The notes under the pieces were generated by a model that saw only the letters and a program-made list of their open reading frames with translations, was not told where the DNA came from and searched no databases. DNA of 64,000 nucleotides from Xylogone sp. PMI_703 (Eukaryota > Ascomycota > Leotiomycetes): NCBI GenBank assembly GCA_021399445.1, contig JAJTUQ010000005.1:5146001-5210000 (forward strand), given 5' to 3'. The translations under genes and the position numbers were made by a program. This document shows positions 57,013-64,000 of this stretch, one piece after another; the stretch's first letter is position 1, and every line of letters begins with the position of its first letter.

Positions 57013-59076
57013 ATGGTCTTCCAAATACCACATAAAAGCAATAGAATCCCGCATGGTAGTTCCGGCTACGATATTACCTTACCAGATGACTGGAATACAG
57101 CACCAAGTACAAACTCATTCTTGACTAATCCGCGCCATGAAAGATGCAAGGTATGTCTCTGGGATGGATCACCAGGGGAAGTCATGGAACGATTCGAATG
57201 GATTAAAAATATAAAAGGTCTTCAAGATTCAGCAGACGCCGGCTGTGTCTCATGTCAAATTTTACACAGCCTAGTGAAGACTACAATTACGGATTACGAC
57301 CGTCGCTTGAGAGTCTATGGATTGGATGGACAATATGAGATCGGGATTTCTGATGGTATGGGCCCAAATCTTTCCCAGAAACGACGCTTCGATGTTTTTG
57401 TACCTACGGAGATGAGAGATGTGCCACGTGGGATAGCTCAGCAGCCGTATGGAGGAGAGCCATCGCGGGAAAGATCTATTCAGTGGGCTCAGAGTGAGCT
57501 TTCCAGTTGCTTAAAACTACACCAGTGGTGCCAAAGCAACGACACGTCATTTGTTCCTACTCGTTTAATAAACGTGTCCTTGAATAAAGCCGGCGGAGAT
57601 GTCTTCCTTGAAGATAGTTCAACAGTACCTCCTAGATCACAGTATGTGACACTAAGTTACTGCTGGGGAGGCGTAGAGCCTGACTGCATGACAACTAGAG
57701 AGATTCTTGTGGAAAGACAAAGGTGCATCCCTTGGGCTACCCTGCCCCAGACGTTCAAAGATGCAATCGAGTTCACACGAATTCTCAACATTCCTTATAT
57801 ATGGATCGATGGCGTTTGTATTATCCAAAAAGACACAGAAGATTGGTTGAAAGAAGGAGGCAAAATGTTTCACGTATATAAGAATTCTTATTGCACCATC
57901 GCAGCGGCTGGAGAGAGCCCTCTTACCGGTCTCTGGCCAACTTCCACTGATTGGAAAGAGAAACAACTGGGAACCCTCAAGTTAAAGGATCGTTCATGGC
58001 CTCTATATGCTCGCACAAGCCATGACCACTACTGGGAATGGGATGTTAGCGACACGAACAAAGTACAACAAAGTGTTTATCCTTTATTTCGACGGGCGTG
58101 GACATACCAAGAACGCCTGATATCTCCAAGGGTTATTCTCTTTATGGGAGGAGAGGTTGCTTTCCAATGTTTTCAAAAAGCCACATGTGAATGCGGCACT
58201 GATAATTCTGGAGGGGACTCTACATCTGATGCTGAGTATAGCTTTCAGAAACGAGATTTTTGGCAGAACTTTGGCAATTCTCAGGCCATGCAAGATTCCC
58301 CGGGAGATGACCGAAATGACTGTACAGAAATGACAGATAAGCGGAAGGAAACCATCACGTCAAGCGATCGGAGTCAAATGTGGCGTCAGCTAATAGAGCA
58401 GGTTTCACGGTTGTCACTGACTCAGGAAACGGACAGACTCCTGGCTGTTGGTGCAGTAGCGGAACAAGTACAAGCAACTCGCACCGGAGAAGATTATCTC
58501 GCTGGTCTATGGTCAGGCTCACTCCTCCAAGACTTGCTGTGGAAAGTTACTGGTGATAAGAGGGCCTTACGGACGAAAGGTCCAAGCTGGTCGTGGGCAT
58601 CGTGGGCGGTTGGGGCCCGGGGAGTCTTTTGGTACCATGACTCTCATGGCTTAACCAAGCATAGCTTAACCACTCTCACACATGTTGTAGAATGCAAGTG
58701 CACTTATAGTAATGGCAATCCTTTTGGGACCATAGATAGTGGCAAATTGGTTTTGCAAGGCCGATTGCTTAGTTGTCGGGCACTCTGTGTGCAGGGGAGT
58801 ATCAAGATGCTTTTGTGTGAGCGGGTACCGCTCTCCGTCTCTGCTGAGCCGATGGATGAAATTAAGCTGGATGCTGGCCTACCTGAGAGCGGACGGTTGT
58901 TTTATTTCTCTTTTTCTCTACTTGAGATTGGCATCATTAACTCATCCACCTATTTCCTAGTCTTACAAGCTGAGGATAAGGAGAACGGTCCTTATACAAG
59001 AATTGGCGTTGCTCGGTTCCGAGATGCAAAGGTTATGAACAGACTAGGAAAAACTAAAGTAGTAACGATTGAGTAA
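57013..59076 (+). CDS. Heterokaryon incompatibility (HET) domain protein
   Basis: This single-exon gene encodes 687 aa. The N-terminal ~100 residues contain a Cys-pair segment (CKVCLWDG, DAGCVSCQILH) found ahead of many HET domains. The HET domain itself covers about residues 205-375, with YVTLSYCWGG (~212-221), then LPQTFKDAIEFTRILNIPYIWIDGVCIIQ, cited in part, and YKNSYCTIAAAGE. The ~300-residue C-terminal part includes RRAWTYQERLISPRVILFMG, which is common to the family. Such proteins can trigger cell death or growth arrest after fusion of unlike strains, but most family members are uncharacterised. No NACHT or WD repeats are attached. It converges with the UstYa-like gene. Confidence 0.93.
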   Translation: MVFQIPHKSNRIPHGSSGYDITLPDDWNTAPSTNSFLTNPRHERCKVCLWDGSPGEVMERFEWIKNIKGLQDSADAGCVSCQILHSLVKTTITDYDRRLRVYGLDGQYEIGISDGMGPNLSQKRRFDVFVPTEMRDVPRGIAQQPYGGEPSRERSIQWAQSELSSCLKLHQWCQSNDTSFVPTRLINVSLNKAGGDVFLEDSSTVPPRSQYVTLSYCWGGVEPDCMTTREILVERQRCIPWATLPQTFKDAIEFTRILNIPYIWIDGVCIIQKDTEDWLKEGGKMFHVYKNSYCTIAAAGESPLTGLWPTSTDWKEKQLGTLKLKDRSWPLYARTSHDHYWEWDVSDTNKVQQSVYPLFRRAWTYQERLISPRVILFMGGEVAFQCFQKATCECGTDNSGGDSTSDAEYSFQKRDFWQNFGNSQAMQDSPGDDRNDCTEMTDKRKETITSSDRSQMWRQLIEQVSRLSLTQETDRLLAVGAVAEQVQATRTGEDYLAGLWSGSLLQDLLWKVTGDKRALRTKGPSWSWASWAVGARGVFWYHDSHGLTKHSLTTLTHVVECKCTYSNGNPFGTIDSGKLVLQGRLLSCRALCVQGSIKMLLCERVPLSVSAEPMDEIKLDAGLPESGRLFYFSFSLLEIGIINSSTYFLVLQAEDKENGPYTRIGVARFRDAKVMNRLGKTKVVTIE

Positions 59077-59404
59077 AGATAGTACTCTACAATAAGCATG
59101 ATGGCTCAATCGTACTCGTCACTTGTAGGGATAGGTCTTTCACTACGGCTTGAAGAGCAAAGGTATCCAATTTTCATAGCAATAATATTTAGCAGCCATA
59201 CAACCAAATTCATTAATAAGCTACAAGCAATTAACTAGCTTAAAATGCTTACTTGTTAGATAGAACTCTAACCTTAATCTTCTCAATGTCAGAAAGATTC
59301 AAAGAAATTTAGAAAATCGACTACTACATTGAGCATTGTACAAAGCTAGATAATATATACATTTTACCCTGCTACCCCTGGTATTAATTTATGGAAAATC
59401 CGAT

Positions 59405-60314
59405 TCAAAGAACGGCTGTATCAGGCATATTCCCTCTCCACTTGACTACTGTGTGTTCATTCGCCCAGGCCAGCACAGCATCATAGTCCTTACACTCATG
59501 TTTCGATCCCCATCCAGGGCCAGCCTCTGTTTTCCCCTCAAGACTGGTATCTGCAGCACACAATATTGATTGACGAAGATAGTCAAAGCAGTGAGCGGAG
59601 TGGTGTGCTATTTCCCCGGTCAATTCAACGCCGCTGAAGCCAGACTGAAAGTGCTCTACAATGTAAGACTTTTTACAGCGTTAATACAATGGCTACTGAT
59701 ATTCGCGGGGATTGAAAATGATACGTACAAGACAATGAAGCTGATGAAAGACCGACATCATGTATACAGGCTCAGTTCGGAAATGGTCTTTTATCTCGTA
59801 TGGTTCGCCCAGGTCAAAGGACTGAGAATTGTTGACTTGGACGTATCCTCTGCCATCTACGAAGAGTTATTAGTTTCCAGTCCGAGTATTGAATCAAGAA
59901 TCTGTATTACCTGCGCTCAATTCAATCCAGTTATGCAATGTATGAAGTGTCTCCAGAGTATCAAAGAACATGTCATCATGTAGGTATCTTGAATTTTCAA
60001 GGAAAGTATACGTCTTTCGAGGAACTTATATGCCATATATCAGCAATGATGATGATTGCGTTAACAACGGGATCTTCTTCAAGAAACTTACATTCAGGTA
60101 CAGGAGATGACTTTGATGCCTTCCGCTCGGGAAAGGGGCGAAGGAACAATGCTACTATAGCAATCCCCATGATGATCTCTAATGCCAATCGCGCATACTT
60201 CATCACAGGAGACGCCGCCTTGTGAGAATTTTCGTTCGGTAATGCGCCATCTTCGATGGCTTTGGGTAGGAAAGCTTCCTGGTCTTCATTGTGCGGACTC
60301 TTCCCGATATGCAT
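59405..60314 (-). CDS. UstYa-like (DUF3328) oxidase, four exons
   Basis: Exons are 60092-60314, 59911-60024, 59729-59856 and 59405-59644; product 234 aa. One N-terminal membrane helix is present (LALEIIMGIAIVALFL). Splicing restores the family path FPRKTYTFLE, DDMFFDTLETLHTLHNWIEL and DGRGYVQV. Both conserved HxxHC motifs are seen: HQLHC and, after intron 3, HHSAHC followed by FDYLRQSILCAAD. These motifs are essential in UstYa-type enzymes, which carry out oxidative cyclisation, hydroxylation or chlorination in fungal peptide pathways. Intron 1 uses an AAG acceptor. The acceptor of intron 3 is the weakest call, and the spacing between the two motifs is short. No RiPP precursor is visible nearby; the NRPS is 40 kb away. 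Confidence 0.82.
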
Positions 60315-60968
60315 GGTGCTACAGAATCCAACTCATGCGAACGTCGTCAGTTCTGGCTTTGCAATATAAACTTAAAGGAATGTATCAATCTTCACGAGTA
60401 TTCAAGTTAAAGTGTCGGGGATATGCAACCTTGGCTTTAGGCTGTATTGATATTAGCCGTTCATCGTACTTGCGAAAGCCTAAATTGCTGAACCAATGCA
60501 GTGGGGAACATAGATTAAGTATTCTCATATGTGCAGTTTTTCTCCACTGCAGTGTATCCATTATTTCTCAATTAATCAAATGGTTCACATCAGTTTGTAA
60601 CATTATCGTGTGTCAGCATGTGAGTAGCGTGCTGCCAGTTATGAATTGATGTCGCGGGGATGACTACCGACATGGTCTCCTCTTTCGCCCCGCAGCCGGA
60701 GCGGCCCGGCATAGGCTTTGGCCTACCAATAGTCGAAGAAGATGGCAGGGACACCTTTCAAGCTGCCATTCAGTAAGGTTTGAATAAACTCTAGTAGCAT
60801 TGATATACGAAATCAAGCTGCCTGAGAAGTTGTTTTGTTACATTACTCGCTGTTCACACGTCCCTGGTTATAAACATACCGTAGGTTAAAGCCAAACATG
60901 AAGCGCTAGTGATTCTAATCCAATATTTGAAATATTGTTTCAGACCATCAGAATTAATGAGCTAAGTA
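60315..60968. other. Intergenic, no gene seen
   Basis: A plus-strand frame at 60182-60649 overlaps the UstYa-like start and lacks motifs. The left part should be the UstYa-like promoter. Confidence 0.4.
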
Positions 60969-62245
60969 CTATAAGTTATCCCATAGTAAAACTCCTTTTA
61001 TACAGTCTCCCCGCTGCACATCTTCCCTTGCTTTGTTAATCTCCGTAAAATGATAACGCTTGATTAGACGGTCAACTGGGAATCGACCTTGCTTCCAAAA
61101 TTCAATCAGAGCAGGAATGAACTGGGGCTGGTCAGCAAAGTGACGTGAAAGAGTATGCTTGTGTGAAAATGAAAATTGAAGAACAAAGCAAGGGGCTGAA
61201 CTTACTACTCGTGGCACTGATGAGCCTTGACAAGACCCAGCATAATGTATACCACGTGCAATCCAATCTGAGATTTCAATTTGCACTTTCGACCCTAGAG
61301 GTGCGCTTCCAACAGTAGCAACAATTGCATTATGTGCAGCGGCTTCAATCATGTTGTGAATAACGTCCACAATACCAGTGGTATCATATGCGCAATCGGC
61401 TCCTTCTCCATCAGTGATATCCTTGACAAGCTTGACCACGTCCTGATCCTTAGAGTTGACGGCATGTGTAGCACCTAACTCTTTTGCCATCGCTAACTTC
61501 TTGTCATCGATGTCGATCGCGATGATCTTGGTTGCAGGAGTAAGCTTTGACGCTGCGATGATGCCAGCGAGACCTACTGAACCTACTCCGTAAACTGCGA
61601 CCGACGTCCCTACACCTGGTTTGAGAATATTTAAGACCGTTCCAGCTCCTGTTTGAATTCCACATGCTAAAGGACACAAAATATCAAGGGGCAAGCTCTT
61701 ATCAACTTTAACCGCACAAACCTGGTTGACGATTGAGCGATGCGCAAAAGATGACTGATTGAAGAAGCTGTGAATGTCCCTTCCATCTTTCGAAAATGGA
61801 ACAGAACCGTCAAGTCGACATCCCCCGAATGACAGATGTACTCCGTGGACACAGTATGATGGATTTCCTCTAAGACAAGGTTTGCATTTCATGCAAGCTG
61901 GGAAGCTTAATAGCACATGATCGCCTTCCGCCAAATCCTTCACCTCCGATCCAACTTTCTCAACCACTCCAGACCCCTCATGACCTACTATAACGGGCGT
62001 TGGAACCGGAATCCTACCCTATGCATAATTTTTAGAGATACTTCAGAATAAACCGATTTTGCGCTTACATTTGCGGCTGCGAAATCAGTATGACATACTC
62101 CCGTTGCCGCCATTCGAACAATGATCTCATCTGGTCTTAGTTCTTTGAGCTCTACTTCTTGTACTTCAAAAGGTGCCCCCGGTGTAGAAACCACGAGGGC
62201 TGTTGCCGTGCCATTGGTACCTTCATTTATGTTCACAGCATCCAT
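60969..62245 (-). CDS. Zinc-dependent alcohol dehydrogenase, aryl-alcohol type, three exons
   Basis: Exons are 62069-62245, 61206-62018 and 60969-61127; product 382 aa. The start at 62245 (aagATGGAT) precedes the domain by about 16 residues; an upstream in-frame ATG at 62299 is less likely. Catalytic zinc ligands are in GVCHTD (Cys51) and VGHEGSG (His72). The structural zinc site is CMKCKPCLRGNPSYC. The Rossmann motif is GVGSVGLAG, with AIDID following, an acidic end that fits NAD(H). Intron 2 (78 nt) is in frame and stop-free, so an unspliced form would add 26 residues; family alignment around YAGSCQG and FIPALIEFWKQGRF supports splicing. It oxidises alcohols such as benzyl-type substrates to aldehydes. 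Confidence 0.88.
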
Positions 62246-62629
62246 CTTGATTAATGTGTATTGGATTAACGGCTCGAGTTCTGGTGTGTTCCGTTCCAAG
62301 TCCTGTTCTGTGATGTTTAGAGTAGCCGACAGTTTTGTACCTCGGGAGCTACTCCGCCTGGGTGATTCCCTAGATCGTTACATTGATCATCAGAGAATGG
62401 GTCTGACCCATTTAAACCTCCCACTAGAGTTACTATCCCGAGTTTTGCGAGCTCATTGGTTCCGATTTTGTTTTCGAATGGCTAAGTTTTATAACGTTGT
62501 TATAAAACTTATTAAGGCTAGGCAGTACTTAAGTTTACAATAATGAGGAGACTCTATTTCAAACAGTCCGATGAACCCTCTCTGAAGGGTCTTCCTTCAC
62601 ATACGATTAAGGTAGAATTCAATCTATCT

Positions 62630-64000
62630 CTATTCAGCGCATGAGGCCTTCACTGAATCTCCGACACGAATATACACCCTCTCCTCGGACGAAGACTTAA
62701 CGCAACACATATGTTCTCCAAAAAATACCTTATTATCAAACCTCCTTGTCTTTGCCAATGTAACAAACGGCTCCTCATTTCGCTCCGCTGTATCCTGGTC
62801 CACACACACCATTGAACACCGCCGACAACTCCCCAACATCTCAAACACATGGTCCACTTCTCCTACTCGCAGATGGGTCCATGTATCTTCAATATATGGT
62901 ATTGAGACGGTGGGAGAGGAAGATCCAATCACAATATTTGCTCGGAAAACGGAATGATGTGCTGGCTTTCCGCCTTTTCGGGTGATCTGGGAGTTTAGAA
63001 AATCGATAGAGAAACGGGTTATGCAGAGAATAGGACTCTCGTTCGAGAGAAGAATTGAGCGAGGAATAGGCTCTGAGGCAGTGGAAGGCGGTGATGGAGG
63101 TGGTGTAGAGGGCAAAGCTGGAAGTAGTTGTGGATGCATTGGTTGCGATTTAGACTTCAGTTGGTGTTGTTGAAGGTGAGCTTTGGAGTGCCTCTGACTG
63201 AGACCAGAACCACCTGCTGGAAAGCGAGCCAGGTGACAGGGAACTCCGAGAGCAGTTGTGAAGAATTCAGTTACATGTTCCAAGAAATAAGGATAAGCCT
63301 CAATATTCTCAGTGCAGACGTTCGATGGTCGACTGTCCAAAGTTGAAGGGCCTGAAAATAGAGGTATGCATATTTCAGGGTGGTCCCGCGTGTTCTTATC
63401 ATGGTCATAAAACCTAACCCGCAATAATCCTTCCTTAAGATCGATATCTGGCTTTAGTAAAGCCATTTGAGGGTATTTTTTCTGGCTCAGTGCCTTTCCA
63501 GTACCTGAATGCACTAAACACCATTCTCTATCCCAGGCTAGCCCCTCCTCCTTTACTTCCCATGATGTATCTGGAGGCACCACATAACCGCCGCAACTCT
63601 TGATGGGGTATACTGTCAGGCTCTCAATGAATAAACAACTCCGGTTTTGGGTAGCCAAAATAGGACTACTAAGGTCATTCCATGTCATCTGCTCCACAAA
63701 GAACTCTTTTATGAAAGCAGTAAACGTATTGACATCGGTCATATTGCTCATTGCCCCTAGACTAACGCGAATAACGCCCGTTGGCTTTCCTCCTATCCCC
63801 TCGTTATCATTACCGCATCGCTGTCCTGCCGAGAAATTCCTTTTCATTTCCCAAGGCTCAAGATCCAGATGATGAGCTATTCCACCTGGGTTGCACAAAC
63901 CTCCTGTTCGAAGATGGATATTTTTGATTGTTGCCAGTTTTTCGACTTCAGAGTTGCTAACCCACATACCATTGCTATCCTGTATGTTGAATGCAATTAC
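62630..64000 (-). CDS. Molybdenum cofactor sulfurase, C-terminal part (runs off the window)
   Basis: The frame is open through the right edge, so the N-terminal aminotransferase-like part lies outside. What remains begins with the end of the class V aminotransferase fold: IHLRTGGLCNPGG, whose Cys is the conserved persulfide site, and IRVSLGAMSN. Next is the MOSC N-terminal beta-barrel (LTVYPIKSCGGYVV, GLAWDREWCLVHSGTGKALSQKKYPQM, cited in part). The MOSC domain follows (FRANIVI, MLGSCRRCSMVCVDQDT, FVTLAKTRR). A low-complexity Pro/Ser/Gln segment sits between them. The enzyme adds the terminal sulfur to the molybdenum cofactor of xanthine dehydrogenase and aldehyde oxidase. It is cytosolic and PLP-dependent. 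Confidence 0.88.
   Translation of the reverse strand, partial: VIAFNIQDSNGMWVSNSEVEKLATIKNIHLRTGGLCNPGGIAHHLDLEPWEMKRNFSAGQRCGNDNEGIGGKPTGVIRVSLGAMSNMTDVNTFTAFIKEFFVEQMTWNDLSSPILATQNRSCLFIESLTVYPIKSCGGYVVPPDTSWEVKEEGLAWDREWCLVHSGTGKALSQKKYPQMALLKPDIDLKEGLLRVRFYDHDKNTRDHPEICIPLFSGPSTLDSRPSNVCTENIEAYPYFLEHVTEFFTTALGVPCHLARFPAGGSGLSQRHSKAHLQQHQLKSKSQPMHPQLLPALPSTPPPSPPSTASEPIPRSILLSNESPILCITRFSIDFLNSQITRKGGKPAHHSVFRANIVIGSSSPTVSIPYIEDTWTHLRVGEVDHVFEMLGSCRRCSMVCVDQDTAERNEEPFVTLAKTRRFDNKVFFGEHMCCVKSSSEERVYIRVGDSVKASCAE

Noticed and set aside
59570..60649. Plus-strand frames opposite the UstYa-like gene
   Set aside because: They lack motifs and lie antisense to exons that carry clear DUF3328 motifs.
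1..64000. CRISPR arrays, rRNA genes or telomeric repeats
   Set aside because: No regularly spaced direct repeats, no rRNA-like sequence and no TTAGGG runs were noticed on either strand.

Overview
The window looks like a filamentous ascomycete (Pezizomycotina) chromosome segment. Genes carry many short GT-AG introns (about 40-90 nt, 46 inferred here), and the families are typical of these fungi: NRPS, Zn2Cys6 regulators, HET domain, UstYa/DUF3328, con-13, ADAM-type protease, S10 carboxypeptidase and tannase. Genes alternate with AT-rich, repeat-laden stretches holding decayed transposons. All exon structures were inferred by eye from reading frame, splice consensus and family motifs; nothing was searched or computed.

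Layout. 1-3.6 kb: transposon debris (a Tad1-like LINE relic and a fold-back element with a minisatellite in its arms). 3.6-19.7 kb: a candidate biosynthetic cluster made of an alpha/beta hydrolase (+), a SAM methyltransferase (-), a nine-exon TauD/TfdA-type Fe(II)/2-oxoglutarate dioxygenase (-) and a two-module NRPS (partial C-A-T-C-A-T-C, +). A young non-autonomous LTR element (9417-11092) sits between the divergent dioxygenase and NRPS, and two diverged copies of a ~200 bp repeat (6274 and 20932) bracket both genes. 19.7-23.5 kb: gene-free repeat desert.

23.5-42 kb: mostly secreted or surface proteins: a GH43 enzyme whose catalytic domain is split by a ~280-residue insertion, a decayed gentisate 1,2-dioxygenase, an epoxide-hydrolase-like protein, a PEBP-like surface protein, F-box/ankyrin fragments, a con-13-like HExxH protein, a serine carboxypeptidase and an ADAM-type membrane metalloprotease. 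42.7-51.2 kb: a possible catabolic group made of a Zn2Cys6 regulator, a GPR1/FUN34 acetate-type transporter, an acyl-CoA synthetase divergent from the transporter, and a secreted tannase/feruloyl esterase. This suggests uptake and CoA activation of acids released from plant phenolic esters (inference).

51-64 kb: a MITE-like inverted repeat pair, a fungal-TF-domain protein without a zinc cluster, an SDR reductase, a HET protein, a UstYa-like oxidase, an aryl-alcohol-type zinc dehydrogenase and the C-terminal part of a molybdenum cofactor sulfurase running off the right edge. No convincing tRNA, rRNA or CRISPR array was seen.
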